A program made the position numbers and the translations under genes. From Prevotella sp. tc2-28 (GTDB lineage Bacteria > Bacteroidota > Bacteroidia > Bacteroidales > Bacteroidaceae): a stretch of DNA of 64,000 bases. Of this stretch, positions 43,231 through 53,473 are shown one piece after another (the stretch's first letter is position 1; every line of letters starts with the position of its first letter). The notes beneath the pieces were generated by a model. It worked only from the letters and a program-made list of their open reading frames with translations, was not told the DNA's origin and did not search any database. The stretch spans positions 124,001-188,000 of the forward strand of contig NZ_FNRE01000005.1 of NCBI RefSeq assembly GCF_900107705.1, in the 5' to 3' direction.

Positions 43231-45329
43231 CAGACATCCTGCAACAAGACATACAATACCTGCCTGGGGTTGGGCCTCAGCGCAAGAAGATGCTGGGCGA
43301 GGAGCTGGGCATCATGACGTATGGCGACCTACTGCAGAACTATCCCTACAAGCACGTTGACCGCAGTCGTCTCTACAGTATCCGCGAGCTGACGGGCGAT
43401 ATGCCTTTCGTGCAGGTCAAGGGCCATATCCTGAGTTTCGAGACGTTTAAGATGAGTGCCCGCAAGGAGCGTGTTGTAGCCCACTTCACGGACGGAAGTG
43501 GTAAGGTGATGGACCTCACGTGGTTTAACGGAGGGAAATACGCCAAGCAAAACTACACCATCGGCAAGGAATATATTATCTTCGGACGGCCCAATGTCTA
43601 CAACGGACGTATCAATGTGACACATCCCGACATTGACCTTGCCGACAAGCTGGAACTATCGGCTATGGGTATGCAACCCTATTACAACACAACGGAGAAA
43701 ATGAAGAAGGCGGGCCTCAACAGTCGCGCCATAGAACGTCTTGTCAAGACGCTCCTCGAGGTATTGAAAGAACCGCTGCCCGAGACTTTACCCGACTTCA
43801 TCACCCAAAAGTTGTACCTCGTGTCACGCGACGAGGCTCTACGTAAGATTCACTATCCTCAGAACACCAAAGAACTTGAAAGAGCGCGTGTCCGTCTGAA
43901 ATTCGAGGAACTCTTCTACGTTCAACTGAACATATTAAGATATGCCAGCGACCAAAGGCGCAAATACAGAGGATATGTCTTCTCCAAAGTCGGCGACCAT
44001 TTCAATGATTTCTACCATAACAACCTGCCATTCTCACTGACGGAAGCCCAGAAACGCGTCATCCGTGAGATCCGCAAGGATATGGGTAGCGGACGACAGA
44101 TGAACCGACTGCTTCAAGGCGACGTAGGCTCGGGTAAGACATTGGTAGCGTTGATGTCCATGCTCATTGCTTTGGACAACGGCTACCAAGCCTGTATCAT
44201 GGCACCTACGGAAATCCTGGCAGAACAACACTTGCAGACTATCATGGATTTCTTGAAGGGGATGGATATCCGCGTTGCACTCTTGACTGGTATTGTAAAA
44301 GGAAAGAAGCGACAGGAAATCCTCGACGGCCTGCTGGATGGTACTGTACAGATACTAGTTGGCACCCATGCCGTCATTGAAGATACCGTACAGTTTGCCC
44401 ACTTAGGAATGGTGGTTGTAGACGAACAGCATCGTTTCGGGGTAGCCCAAAGGGCAAAGTTATGGAGCAAGAGCCAGAATCCGCCACACGTACTGGTAAT
44501 GACGGCGACTCCCATTCCCCGGACCCTGGCAATGACACTCTATGGCGACTTGGACGTAAGCGTTATTGACGAACTGCCTCCTGGTCGCAAACCTATTGTG
44601 ACGCAACACGTTTTCGACCGTTCTTTGCCTTCATTGTACGACAGTATCCGCAACCAGATTCACCAAGGTCGTCAGGTATATATCGTATTCCCACTTATCG
44701 AGGAAAGCGAGAAAATTGACCTCAAAAACCTGGAAGAGGGTTACGAGGTACTGAAGCAAGTTTTCCCCGAATTCCACCTCAGTAAAGTCCACGGTAAAAT
44801 GAAACCTGCCGACAAGGAAGCCGAGATGCAGAAGTTCGTCAGTGGAGAGACTCAGATTCTGGTAGCTACAACGGTGATTGAGGTGGGTGTCAACGTGCCT
44901 AATGCCTCCGTCATGGTTATCCTTGAAGCACAGCGCTTCGGACTCTCCCAACTCCACCAGCTCAGGGGACGCGTAGGACGAGGTGCCGACCAGTCATACT
45001 GCATTTTGGTGACAGGCTACAAACTGGCAGAGGACACCAAAAAGCGGATTGATATCATGTGCGAGACCAACGATGGATTCCGCATAGCAGAAGCTGACTT
45101 GAAACTGCGAGGTCCTGGCGACCTGGAAGGTACCCAACAAAGCGGAATGGCGTTCGATTTGAAAATAGCAGACATAGCCCGTGATGGACAACTCGTACAG
45201 ATAGCTCGCGATGAGGCACAAGCCATCATTGATGACGATCCCACCTGTGAGAGTCCGCGCTACGATCTGCTATGGAAACACTTGCGAGAACTTCGGAAAA
45301 CGAACATCAACTGGGGTGTAATTTCATAA
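43227..45329 (+). CDS. recG: ATP-dependent DNA helicase RecG
   Basis: Branch-migrating helicase that reverses stalled forks and processes Holliday junctions. It is 700 residues: the N-terminal wedge/OB domain (about 1-240), then helicase lobes with Walker [23 protein letters not shown] (DEQH box), [12 protein letters not shown], and [15 protein letters not shown] in motif VI, plus a C-terminal TRG-like segment ([23 protein letters not shown]). The start overlaps ispD. Confidence 0.96.
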   Translation: MTDILQQDIQYLPGVGPQRKKMLGEELGIMTYGDLLQNYPYKHVDRSRLYSIRELTGDMPFVQVKGHILSFETFKMSARKERVVAHFTDGSGKVMDLTWFNGGKYAKQNYTIGKEYIIFGRPNVYNGRINVTHPDIDLADKLELSAMGMQPYYNTTEKMKKAGLNSRAIERLVKTLLEVLKEPLPETLPDFITQKLYLVSRDEALRKIHYPQNTKELERARVRLKFEELFYVQLNILRYASDQRRKYRGYVFSKVGDHFNDFYHNNLPFSLTEAQKRVIREIRKDMGSGRQMNRLLQGDVGSGKTLVALMSMLIALDNGYQACIMAPTEILAEQHLQTIMDFLKGMDIRVALLTGIVKGKKRQEILDGLLDGTVQILVGTHAVIEDTVQFAHLGMVVVDEQHRFGVAQRAKLWSKSQNPPHVLVMTATPIPRTLAMTLYGDLDVSVIDELPPGRKPIVTQHVFDRSLPSLYDSIRNQIHQGRQVYIVFPLIEESEKIDLKNLEEGYEVLKQVFPEFHLSKVHGKMKPADKEAEMQKFVSGETQILVATTVIEVGVNVPNASVMVILEAQRFGLSQLHQLRGRVGRGADQSYCILVTGYKLAEDTKKRIDIMCETNDGFRIAEADLKLRGPGDLEGTQQSGMAFDLKIADIARDGQLVQIARDEAQAIIDDDPTCESPRYDLLWKHLRELRKTNINWGVIS

Positions 45330-45390
45330 ATAAAAGTGTTAAATTACACATAAAGAGTGTTAACCGCATATGTTTTCGGAAAATATTTAT

Positions 45391-45398
45391 TACCTTTG
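45391..45398 (+). promoter_or_regulatory. -7 box for the LysM/M23 gene
   Basis: TACCTTTG with a leader of about 85 nt before the ATG at 45488. Confidence 0.65.
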
Positions 45399-45487
45399 CA
45401 ACGTTCTTTTTCCTTGAAAGAACTGACTACATAATCTTGCACCGCAAGTTCATAGAACCTAATAAGTAATAGAACTAAAGACAATTT

Positions 45488-46429
45488 ATGATTCAGAAAA
45501 TTAAGACTTTTGCATTGCTGGCTATGATTTCGATGAGTTCACTCCCGATGATGGGACAAGACTTGTTGGCACACCAGGCTCCAGTAGACCGCAGAATGAA
45601 AGCTGTTGATAGCGTAGCATTGCAAAGACTCATTGATTTTGATAACCTCGAAAATCCATCTGCCGACCTTTACGAAGATTGGGACAACATGCATGCTCAC
45701 AGTCATGTAACAGTGTTGCCAGACTCTTTCCGTATCTCGCTGAAAAATTTCTGTATGCCAACCACTAGCCGAGTGCTGACTTCAAACTTTGGTGCACGCT
45801 GGGGACGCCAGCATAAGGGACTGGATATCAAAGTATACATCGGCGACACCATTCGTGCTGCGTTCGCAGGTAAAGTGCGTGTCGTACGCTATGAAGGCAG
45901 AGGATATGGAAAATATGTCGTCATTCGCCACGACAATGGTTTGGAGACATATTATGCTCACATGTCCAAGCAATTGGTAGTGGAAGACCAGGAGGTGCGT
46001 GCCGGAGACCCCATCGGACTTGGTGGAAACACCGGACGCAGTACAGGTTCTCACCTGCATTTTGAGACGCGTCTTTGCGGTGTAGCCCTCAATCCCGCAC
46101 TTATGTTTGACTTCCGCAATCAGGATGTCGTTGACGACTATTATGTCTTCCATAAGTCCTCCTACCAGCGTGAGTCAGCAGTGGCCAATCGCCTCCGTGG
46201 CGTAAGCGGTATGAGTTTTGGCAACGACCTTGACGAGGATGTTGAATTGGCAACAGCAGCACCAGAGGCTTCCTATGTACAAGAGAGCCGTTTCCACAAG
46301 GTGAAGCGTGGAGAAACACTCTATTCCATCGCTCATAAGCGCGGCACAACAGTTGACGCCATTATGAAGCTAAACCATCTGAAGAAGAACTCCAAGCTGA
46401 GACCAGGTCAGATTCTGAAATTCAATTAA
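45488..46429 (+). CDS. M23 metallopeptidase with C-terminal LysM domain
   Basis: Periplasmic cell-wall hydrolase or activator; 313 residues with a signal peptide (MIQKIKTFALLAMISMSS). The peptidase domain (about 95-205) has the zinc ligands in HKGLDIKV and HLHFETR, with the catalytic His in YYAHMS. The LysM domain at 265-313 (HKVKRGETLYSIAHKRGTTVDAI, then LRPGQILKFN) binds glycan strands. Active-site residues are intact. A shared terminator follows. Confidence 0.92.
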   Translation: MIQKIKTFALLAMISMSSLPMMGQDLLAHQAPVDRRMKAVDSVALQRLIDFDNLENPSADLYEDWDNMHAHSHVTVLPDSFRISLKNFCMPTTSRVLTSNFGARWGRQHKGLDIKVYIGDTIRAAFAGKVRVVRYEGRGYGKYVVIRHDNGLETYYAHMSKQLVVEDQEVRAGDPIGLGGNTGRSTGSHLHFETRLCGVALNPALMFDFRNQDVVDDYYVFHKSSYQRESAVANRLRGVSGMSFGNDLDEDVELATAAPEASYVQESRFHKVKRGETLYSIAHKRGTTVDAIMKLNHLKKNSKLRPGQILKFN

Positions 46430-46443
46430 GCAAAACGATAACA

Positions 46444-46480
46444 AAAAACCGGGGCTGTTCACAGAGCAGCCCCGGTTTTT
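46444..46480. terminator. Bidirectional hairpin terminator
   Basis: 14-bp stem (46444-46457 with 46467-46480) flanked by A/T runs on both sides, between the convergent M23 genes. Confidence 0.92.
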
Positions 46481-46492
46481 GTTTTATTAATT

Positions 46493-47551
46493 CTATCGCT
46501 TTACAACATAACCATTTCGAGTCTTATGGAAGGCCTTCTCACGGATGGTGTGCTTCTGATGATCGAAATATCGGGAGGGGTCATAAGCCTTACCGTTGAT
46601 GCGGGTCTCGAAATGTAAATGCTCTGTTGTAGCACGACCTGTTCGCCCCGTCAAGGCTATCACATCACCAGCCTTCACCTTGTCACCCACCTTTACCAAA
46701 TTCTTAGAATTATGACTATAATAAGTCTCTAAGCCATTACCATGCAATATGCGAATCAAGTTGCCATAGCCAGCATATTTGGCAGAAAAGACGACTTCTC
46801 CATCAAAGGCAGCACGGATCTCATCATTAGGTTTGGTTTTCAAATCAACTCCTGAATGGGAACGCCCTCCACGTCGTCCATAGCCACTGATGACCTTGGC
46901 ACCTGCCAGCGGATAACACCACCATTGACTGGCGGCGGTATTGCTCTCCTCCAAACGAGGTCCGCGCAGCACACTGATTTTCACCTTCCAAGAAGAAGTC
47001 TTCTCATAAAGCAGGGTCTGTTTACGAAGGCGGTGACTCTCCAGACTGATGATGGTTTCCGGATTAATACGGCTACCGTTTACCATGATGGCGAAGTCAC
47101 AATAGTAACGGCCATTACTACCTCCTACTATGGCAATAGTCTGACCAGCCTTCACATGGTCACCTGACTTGACAAGATTCTCAGCATTATTACCATAAAC
47201 CGTTTCCAACCCATTGTCATGACGAACAACAATGACATTGCCAAAAGAAGAAATGCTCTTAGACAGACGCACCACACCACCGAACATTGCCTTAACAGCA
47301 TCCCCCTTCGTGGTTTCTATCTCTACATTATTATCCGTACCCATCTTAGCCTTACCAACGGGCAACGGAAACGAATAATCCTTGTCTCGCATAGCTCCGA
47401 AATCGACCGTGAAAGCCTCATATTGCTCAAAAAGCGTTGGGTCTTGTATGCTTATCTGTTGTTGTTCTAGAGCCGTGAACTTCGTTTGTGCACACGCTGA
47501 CAACGTCAGAGTCAGAACCATAGAAAGAAAGAGATGGCGTCGTTTCATCAT
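46493..47551 (-). CDS. Tandem M23 metallopeptidase, first domain degenerate
   Basis: 352 residues with an N-terminal lipoprotein or signal sequence (MVLTLTLSACAQ). Two M23 folds are present. The first (about 55-165) keeps the fold signature VVRHDNGLETVYGNN but lost the zinc ligands: the HxxxD position reads NNVEIE and the HxH position reads YYCDFA. The second (about 215-325) is intact, with HSGVDLKT, YYSHNS and HLHFETR. The inactive copy may regulate or position the active one, as in EnvC-like proteins; that is inference. It is the last gene of the hpt operon, 8 nt after pgeF. Confidence 0.88.
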   Translation of the reverse strand: MMKRRHLFLSMVLTLTLSACAQTKFTALEQQQISIQDPTLFEQYEAFTVDFGAMRDKDYSFPLPVGKAKMGTDNNVEIETTKGDAVKAMFGGVVRLSKSISSFGNVIVVRHDNGLETVYGNNAENLVKSGDHVKAGQTIAIVGGSNGRYYCDFAIMVNGSRINPETIISLESHRLRKQTLLYEKTSSWKVKISVLRGPRLEESNTAASQWWCYPLAGAKVISGYGRRGGRSHSGVDLKTKPNDEIRAAFDGEVVFSAKYAGYGNLIRILHGNGLETYYSHNSKNLVKVGDKVKAGDVIALTGRTGRATTEHLHFETRINGKAYDPSRYFDHQKHTIREKAFHKTRNGYVVKR

Positions 47552-47559
47552 ATCATTCG

Positions 47560-48315
47560 TTATTTTAATAGGATTCCTGTATAGATACGCCCTGACTGGA
47601 TACCCAGTCGGCGCGCAGAGAAATAGTGATCATACTGCTGATAGGTACAAATGTCAGACAATTGGATGTTCGCCATAGGCACTCCAGCTTCTATCAGCTG
47701 AAGACTGTTACAAACAGGCAGGTCAATATGCCATTTGGCTTCGTGTCTACTGATTAACGACATGTCAAAGCCCGCCTCAGCAAATTGGTCGTAGACCTCA
47801 TCACCCACCTCAAAGCTATCGAGTGAGATGCCTGGTCCAATAACAGCTTGCAAATCGGCAGGAGCACTTGCATAGGCTTCTCCCATAGCAGTTACTGCTT
47901 TCTGCACTATACGCAGCACCGTTCCTCTCCACCCAGCATGTACAGCACAAACGGCATGGTGTCGAGGGTCGTAAAGCAATATGGGGATGCAATCGGCAGT
48001 AGAGACTCCGATGCACAACTGAGGAACATTGGTCATCAATGCATCAACACCCTCTATCGTCTCATGCGGGGGCTCGTCAATACGACGAATCTCTGTCCCA
48101 TGAACCTGATGAGGCATCACCAGATGATCACACGATATATCCAATAAACCACAAAGCGCAACCTTGTTAGCAGCAATATGCAACTCATCATCACCACAGT
48201 AGCCATTGATGTTAAATGCAGCATAGTTTCCTTTGCTGCATCCTCCATGGCGTGTCGTACTGAAAGCCGTCACACCCGCACCCAAATGATAATATGTGAG
48301 TTGGGGACTATTCAT
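47560..48315 (-). CDS. pgeF: Peptidoglycan editing/laccase-domain protein (PgeF, YfiH family)
   Basis: 251 residues. The zinc-binding triad of the family is visible: His in [11 protein letters not shown], Cys in [13 protein letters not shown] and His in [14 protein letters not shown]; late QLSDICTY and [11 protein letters not shown] complete it. Family members have purine nucleoside phosphorylase/adenosine deaminase activity, and E. coli PgeF removes mis-incorporated residues from wall precursors. The start is the ATG at 48315, overlapping the obg stop by 8 nt; a TTG further up is unlikely. Confidence 0.9.
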   Translation of the reverse strand: MNSPQLTYYHLGAGVTAFSTTRHGGCSKGNYAAFNINGYCGDDELHIAANKVALCGLLDISCDHLVMPHQVHGTEIRRIDEPPHETIEGVDALMTNVPQLCIGVSTADCIPILLYDPRHHAVCAVHAGWRGTVLRIVQKAVTAMGEAYASAPADLQAVIGPGISLDSFEVGDEVYDQFAEAGFDMSLISRHEAKWHIDLPVCNSLQLIEAGVPMANIQLSDICTYQQYDHYFSARRLGIQSGRIYTGILLK

Positions 48316-49477
48316 CCTCTGTGTATTCAAAGTCCTCGTAGTCCTCAATATCCTCTATCTCATCGTCAGCGATATACTCAATATCCTCGTCCTCACCCTC
48401 TTCTGCCAATTCGTCGGCAAAACGAGTCATATCCTTATCACGGTGAACGAGTGTGTCTTCTGCCATGACAGCAGCCAACTTATTACTTTCTGCATTCAGT
48501 TCACGCCATAACACGTCTTTCAGCTCATCCAACCCTTTGTTGGCAACGGCAGATATAAATACGCAGGGCAAATCATCAGGCAGTGTCTCACGTAACATCT
48601 CTACCAGTTCATCATCTAACAGGTCGCACTTCGTGATAGCCAGCACCCGATGCTTATCCAGCATGTCAGGATTGAACTGACGCAATTCGTTAAGCAGGAT
48701 CTCATACTCACGCTTGATATCGTCCGTATCACCTGGTACCATAAAAAGCAAAAGCGAGTTGCGTTCTATATGACGCAGGAAACGAAGTCCGAGCCCCTTT
48801 CCTTCAGACGCGCCTTCAATAATACCAGGAATGTCAGCCATCACAAAAGACTTATTGTCGCGATAGCCTACTATTCCGAGCGAAGGTTCCATTGTGGTAA
48901 AAGGATAGTTTGCTATCTTTGGACGAGCATTGGAGAGTGAAGATAGCAAAGTCGACTTTCCTGCATTTGGAAAGCCTACCAGTCCGACGTCAGCCAGGAG
49001 TTTTAACTCTAAAATGATAGTCATCTCCTGCATCGGCTCACCAGGTTGAGCATAGCGAGGGGCCTGGTTGGTAGCAGAACGAAACTGGAAATTGCCCAAT
49101 CCTCCACGACCTCCTTTTAGCAGGACTATCTCCTGACCGTCATAGGTCACATCACATACATACTTTCCTGTCTCTGCATCGTAGACCACCGTACCACAAG
49201 GCACATCGATATAGATGTCCTTGCCGTCAGTCCCATGACACTTGTCCTTACCACCATTGCCTCCATGCTCAGCAAAGATATGCCGCTCATATTTCAGGTG
49301 CAACAGCGTCCAGTAATTGTGGTTTCCACGCAAGATGATGCTACCACCCTTGCCACCGTCTCCACCATCTGGGCCTCCGTTGGGGTTATACTTCACATGA
49401 CGAAGATGCATTGATCCCCGTCCGCCCTTGCCCGAACGGCACATGATTTTTACGTAGTCTACGAAATTACTTTCCAT
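48308..49477 (-). CDS. obg: GTPase Obg
   Basis: Ribosome-assembly/stress GTPase of 389 residues. The Gly-rich Obg domain comes first ([27 protein letters not shown]), then the G domain with G1 [10 protein letters not shown]3 DIPG, and G4 TKCD. The C-terminal about 30 residues are almost entirely acidic (from [10 protein letters not shown] on), as in many Obg proteins. It is co-transcribed with adk (no gap) and pgeF (overlap). Confidence 0.96.
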   Translation of the reverse strand: MESNFVDYVKIMCRSGKGGRGSMHLRHVKYNPNGGPDGGDGGKGGSIILRGNHNYWTLLHLKYERHIFAEHGGNGGKDKCHGTDGKDIYIDVPCGTVVYDAETGKYVCDVTYDGQEIVLLKGGRGGLGNFQFRSATNQAPRYAQPGEPMQEMTIILELKLLADVGLVGFPNAGKSTLLSSLSNARPKIANYPFTTMEPSLGIVGYRDNKSFVMADIPGIIEGASEGKGLGLRFLRHIERNSLLLFMVPGDTDDIKREYEILLNELRQFNPDMLDKHRVLAITKCDLLDDELVEMLRETLPDDLPCVFISAVANKGLDELKDVLWRELNAESNKLAAVMAEDTLVHRDKDMTRFADELAEEGEDEDIEYIADDEIEDIEDYEDFEYTEDE

Positions 49478-50050
49478 TTACAGATGATCTATTACCTGCT
49501 GAATATCCCCAAAGATACGTTCAAGCGTACCATGTCCGTTGATGTGATAATGCAACCCTTCCTTCTTATACCATTCGATAAGGGGTTGTGTCTGCGAATG
49601 ATACACGACAAGGCGTTTCTTGATAGTCTCCTCATTGTCATCAGCACGTCCACTATCCTGACCACGTTTGATGAGTCGCTGCATCAGTTCATCCTCCGGA
49701 ACATCCAACTCTATCATTGCTGCCACCTTGTCACCACGCTCGTCAAGCATTTTCTTCAAAGCCTCTGCTTGCGGAATAGTGCGGGGGAAACCATCGAAAA
49801 TGACACCTTTGTGGCCACGTCCGTAGGAGTCGTAGACTTTTGCCAAAATGCTAATCATCAAATCATCAGGTATCAAATTTCCTTTGTCAATGTAGCTCTG
49901 GGCTGTCTTACCTAGTTCTGTACCTTTTTTGATTTCGTTACGAAGCACGTCGCCTGTAGAAATATGTCCCAGGCCATAGTGCTCAATCATTAGGTCACTC
50001 TGTGTTCCCTTTCCTGAACCGGGAGCACCAAAAATTACGATGTTCTTCAT
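49478..50050 (-). CDS. adk: Adenylate kinase
   Basis: Interconverts AMP, ADP and ATP; 190 residues from MKNIVIFGAPGSGKGTQ. The P-loop, STGDVLRNEI, FDGFPRT and the short lid (no zinc Cys) are typical of the short bacterial form. The frame stays open upstream to an ATG that overlaps the hpt stop, giving a 44-residue basic extension unlike any adk start, so the internal ATG was preferred. Confidence 0.92.
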   Translation of the reverse strand: MKNIVIFGAPGSGKGTQSDLMIEHYGLGHISTGDVLRNEIKKGTELGKTAQSYIDKGNLIPDDLMISILAKVYDSYGRGHKGVIFDGFPRTIPQAEALKKMLDERGDKVAAMIELDVPEDELMQRLIKRGQDSGRADDNEETIKKRLVVYHSQTQPLIEWYKKEGLHYHINGHGTLERIFGDIQQVIDHL

Positions 50051-50178
50051 CCTGATTTTTACCTTTTTAATGTCTTGTTTAATATTGGTTGTCTTTCCGT
50101 TTTTATACCACAAGTCCGTCAAGAGGTCGCTTTGACGCGCCTCTACATCACTGGGCAAATGGGGTAGTTTGATTTGTC

Positions 50179-50718
50179 TCATTCTTCTACGAGTGTGAAA
50201 ATTTCCTTCAGATTGCGGCCTTGCTGGTCGTAATCCAGTCCATAGCCAACGATAAAGTCGTTGGGAATAGAGAAAGCCGCATACTTGATGTCCAGAGGCT
50301 CTTTCAGCTTATCTGGTTTAACAAAGAGCGTGCATATATCTATTGAAGCAGGATTGCGAGTTCCCAAAGACTCGACCATCTGCTTCATCGTAGCGCCAGT
50401 ATCAACAATGTCTTCCACGATGATGACGCTACGACCTGTCAGGTTTTCATTGATGCCAATGACTTCCTTCACCTTGCCTGTTGATGTTGTTCCTTGATAA
50501 GAAGCCAACTTGACAAATGATATTTCACAAGGTATTGTCATCTCACGCATCAAATCTGCCGCAAAGATAAACGATCCATTCAATACGCCAAGGAAAAGCG
50601 GGTTCTTGCCTTCCATATCGTGGCTTACTTGTTTAGCCAACTCTTTGATACGCTGTTTAATCTCAGCTTCGGATATCGACGTTTGAAACGTTTTATCCTT
50701 GATTTTCACTATGCTCAT
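50179..50718 (-). CDS. hpt: Hypoxanthine phosphoribosyltransferase
   Basis: Purine salvage: hypoxanthine/guanine plus PRPP to IMP/GMP. It is 179 residues, with PRPP-binding VIIVEDIVDTGATMK and the catalytic-loop region ITY-like KLASYQGTTSTGKV, plus the late base-binding DFIVGYGLDYDQQGRNL. It is the first gene of hpt-adk-obg-pgeF-M23; its -7 box is 23 nt upstream. Confidence 0.95.
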   Translation of the reverse strand: MSIVKIKDKTFQTSISEAEIKQRIKELAKQVSHDMEGKNPLFLGVLNGSFIFAADLMREMTIPCEISFVKLASYQGTTSTGKVKEVIGINENLTGRSVIIVEDIVDTGATMKQMVESLGTRNPASIDICTLFVKPDKLKEPLDIKYAAFSIPNDFIVGYGLDYDQQGRNLKEIFTLVEE

Positions 50719-50741
50719 GGTTCAAAAAATGAAATTTGGCA

Positions 50742-50749
50742 CAAAATTA
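50742..50749 (-). promoter_or_regulatory. -7 box for the hpt operon
   Basis: TAATTTTG on the minus strand, 23 nt before the hpt ATG. Confidence 0.6.
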
Positions 50750-50793
50750 CTAAATTTTTAGCAAAGAATAGGCAACAATTAGCATATTTTTCG

Positions 50794-50801
50794 TATTTTT
50801 G
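50794..50801 (+). promoter_or_regulatory. -7 box for nnr
   Basis: TATTTTTG ending 8 nt before the ATG at 50810, which predicts a leaderless or near-leaderless mRNA. Confidence 0.6.
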
Positions 50802-50809
50802 CACTCATC

Positions 50810-52321
50810 ATGAAGATTTTTACCAGTGCTCAGATACATGAGCTTGACAAATATACCATCGAACATGAGCCTATCGCCAGCCTTGATTTGATGGAGCGCG
50901 CAGCCAAGGCACTCACCCGTTCCATTATGGAAATATGGCCCACAACAACTCCCATTGTCGTCTTCTCAGGACCAGGCAACAATGGCGGCGATGGACTGGC
51001 AGTTGCCCGCTTGTTAGCAGAGGAAGGCTACCAAGTTTCTGTCTACTTGTTCAATATCAGCGGCCATCTATCCACTGAGTGTGCAGCCAACAAGAAACGT
51101 CTTGAGGATTGTAAGCGCATCCATACGTTTGTGGAAGTCGTCCAAGAGTTTGACCCACCCGTATTAGAGAAAAACATGTTGGTGGTTGATGCCCTTTTCG
51201 GCTCTGGCATCAACAAGCCTTTGGCGGGCGGATTCGCCGTTCTAGTCAAATACATCAATGCTTCTTTAGCGCAAGTAGTCAGTATCGACGTACCCTCAGG
51301 TCTGATGACGGAAGACAACACCTATAACGTGCGCGCTCACATCATCCGTGCAACGATGACCTTGACTCTCCAACAGCCTAAATTGTCTTTTCTCTTCCCT
51401 GAGTTTCAACAGAACATCGGACAGTTGCGCATTCTGGACATCCGACTGAGTCAAGAAGGTACCGACCGCATCGAGACCCCTTTTATGGTAATCGAGGAAA
51501 CTGACGTGCGTTCACGAATCCTTTCAAGACCTCCATTTGCCCATAAGGGGCAGATGGGAAACGCCATGCTCATTGCGGGTAGTTATTGTATGGCAGGAGC
51601 AGCAATCCTGGCTGCCAAGGCTTGTCTTCGCGCAGGTGTCGGAAAGGTCACAGTGAACTCACCCAAGCGTAACATTCCCATCTTGCAGACCTCCGTACCA
51701 GAGGCAGTTATTCAGATGGGCAACGACGAGACCATTTTCGCAGAAGCCATAGAGGCAGAAGACTATCAAGCTTTGGGAATCGGCCCTGGATTAGGACAGA
51801 CCGAACAGACAGCCATTGCCGTTATCGCTCAGCTCCGACGCACCCAATGTCCCATTGTGGCTGATGCCGACGCTCTCAACATCCTAGGCAGCCACCGTGC
51901 CTGGATACAACAGTTGCCAAAGGGCACTATCCTGACGCCACACCCCAAAGAGTTCGACCGACTGGAAGGACACTCCGCCGATAGCTATGAACGACTGACA
52001 AAAGCACGAAAACTAGCAGAACGCATACAAGGCTATGTAATTGTCAAGGGGCGCTATAGTGCCATCTGCATGCCCGATGGTCAGGTACTGTTTAATCCAA
52101 CAGGCAATGCCGGTATGGCAACAGCTGGAAGCGGAGACGTTCTGACTGGTATCATCACCGCCCTCCTAGCTCGTGGCTACAAGCAACAAGATGCTTGCAT
52201 CGTAGGAGTTTACCTGCATGGGCTTGCTGGTGATTTGGCCGCACAAGCCCTTGGAGAGGAAAGTCTGATAGCCAGTGACATCATTCAATATCTTCCACAA
52301 GCTTTCAAACGACTACAATAA
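50810..52321 (+). CDS. nnr: Bifunctional NAD(P)H-hydrate repair enzyme Nnr
   Basis: Repairs hydrated NAD(P)H. It is 503 residues: the N-terminal epimerase domain (about 1-215) with VVFSGPGNNGGDGLAVARLL, DALFGSGINKPL and SIDVPSGL; the C-terminal ADP-dependent dehydratase (about 225-503), a ribokinase-like fold, with IAGSYCMAGAAILAAKACLRAG, LTPHPKEFDRLEG and NPTGNAGMATAGSGDVLTGII. The fused architecture is standard. A hairpin terminator follows. Confidence 0.96.
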   Translation: MKIFTSAQIHELDKYTIEHEPIASLDLMERAAKALTRSIMEIWPTTTPIVVFSGPGNNGGDGLAVARLLAEEGYQVSVYLFNISGHLSTECAANKKRLEDCKRIHTFVEVVQEFDPPVLEKNMLVVDALFGSGINKPLAGGFAVLVKYINASLAQVVSIDVPSGLMTEDNTYNVRAHIIRATMTLTLQQPKLSFLFPEFQQNIGQLRILDIRLSQEGTDRIETPFMVIEETDVRSRILSRPPFAHKGQMGNAMLIAGSYCMAGAAILAAKACLRAGVGKVTVNSPKRNIPILQTSVPEAVIQMGNDETIFAEAIEAEDYQALGIGPGLGQTEQTAIAVIAQLRRTQCPIVADADALNILGSHRAWIQQLPKGTILTPHPKEFDRLEGHSADSYERLTKARKLAERIQGYVIVKGRYSAICMPDGQVLFNPTGNAGMATAGSGDVLTGIITALLARGYKQQDACIVGVYLHGLAGDLAAQALGEESLIASDIIQYLPQAFKRLQ

Positions 52322-52333
52322 TAACGAAAACAA

Positions 52334-52368
52334 AAAAAAGCAGACTCCTTAATAGAATCTGCTTTTTT
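52334..52368. terminator. Bidirectional hairpin terminator
   Basis: 11-bp stem (52334-52344 with 52358-52368) with A/T runs on both sides, between nnr and the convergent aldolase gene. Confidence 0.9.
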
Positions 52369-52388
52369 GTTATAGCAACGCTAAGAGA

Positions 52389-53390
52389 TTAGGCGAGTTT
52401 GCCGTCAGAACCCAGAACGTTGACAATCTTGTGGATGTACATCTTCTTCATGTTCTCACGAGCGGGCTTCAGATACTGGCGAGGATCGAAGTGATCAGGA
52501 TGTTCAGCCAGATACTGACGGATAGCTGCAGTCATAGCCAAACGAGAGTCAGAGTCAATATTAATCTTGCAAACTGCGCTCTTAGAAGCCTCACGCAACT
52601 GCTCCTCGGGGATACCTACTGCATCGGGCAGGTTGCCACCAAACTTGTTGATAGTATCCACCTCGTCCTGAGGAACTGATGAAGAACCGTGGAGTACGAT
52701 GGGGAATCCAGGGAGTTTCTTCTCAATCTCGTGCAAAACGTCGAATGCCAAGGGAGGAGGAACAAGCTTGCCAGTCTTCGGATCACGAGTGCACTGCTCG
52801 GGCTTGAACTTGTAAGCTCCGTGAGAAGTACCGATAGAGATAGCCAATGAGTCGCAACCTGTACGGGTAGCGAAGTCAATAACCTCTTCGGGCTTGGTGT
52901 AGTGAGACTCCTCAGCAACAACCTCATCCTCAACACCGGCCAACACGCCAAGCTCAGCCTCAACAGTTACATCATACTGGTGAGCATACTCTACAACCTT
53001 CTTGGTGAGTGCGATATTGTCCTCATAAGGCAGTGAAGAACCGTCAATCATGACAGAAGAGAAGCCCATGTCGATACAATCCTTGCAGAGCTCGAAGCTA
53101 TCACCGTGGTCCAGGTGAAGCACGATTTCAGGATGCTCGCAACCCAGTTCCTTAGCATAAGCTACAGCACCCTCAGCCATGTAACGCAGGATTGTTGCGT
53201 TAGCATAGTTACGAGCACCCTTAGACACCTGCATGATAACGGGTGACTTTGTTTCAACAGCAGCCTGAACGATGGCCTGCATCTGCTCCATGGTGTTGAA
53301 GTTGAAGGCAGGAATAGCATAGCCACCGGCTACGGCCTTCTTGAACATCTCGCGGGTATTGACAAGACCCAAATCTTTGTAATTTACCAT
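52389..53390 (-). CDS. fba: Class II fructose-bisphosphate aldolase
   Basis: Zinc-dependent glycolytic aldolase, 333 residues. The start GYAIPAFNFNTMEQMQAIVQAA, the zinc-ligand HLDHGDSFE, the VEAELGVLAGVEDE segment, ISIGTSHGAYKF with its His, and VLHGSSSVPQDEV identify the family. The extended C-terminus (DPRQYLKPARENMKKMY) marks the longer class IIB-like form. Strong codon bias fits high expression. The -7 box is at 53433-53440. Confidence 0.96.
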   Translation of the reverse strand: MVNYKDLGLVNTREMFKKAVAGGYAIPAFNFNTMEQMQAIVQAAVETKSPVIMQVSKGARNYANATILRYMAEGAVAYAKELGCEHPEIVLHLDHGDSFELCKDCIDMGFSSVMIDGSSLPYEDNIALTKKVVEYAHQYDVTVEAELGVLAGVEDEVVAEESHYTKPEEVIDFATRTGCDSLAISIGTSHGAYKFKPEQCTRDPKTGKLVPPPLAFDVLHEIEKKLPGFPIVLHGSSSVPQDEVDTINKFGGNLPDAVGIPEEQLREASKSAVCKINIDSDSRLAMTAAIRQYLAEHPDHFDPRQYLKPARENMKKMYIHKIVNVLGSDGKLA

Positions 53391-53432
53391 AATTGTTTAC
53401 TTTTTATTGTTAGTTAAAAATTTATCTGACTG

Positions 53433-53440
53433 CAAAGATA
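53433..53440 (-). promoter_or_regulatory. -7 box for the aldolase gene
   Basis: TATCTTTG on the minus strand, 42 nt before the ATG. Confidence 0.65.
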
Positions 53441-53473
53441 AGCAATTCTTTTTGAAAACAAAAAAGAATAAGG

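Noticed and set aside
45272..45469. 65-residue frame at the recG 3' end
   Set aside because: It overlaps recG and the next promoter and has no coding features.
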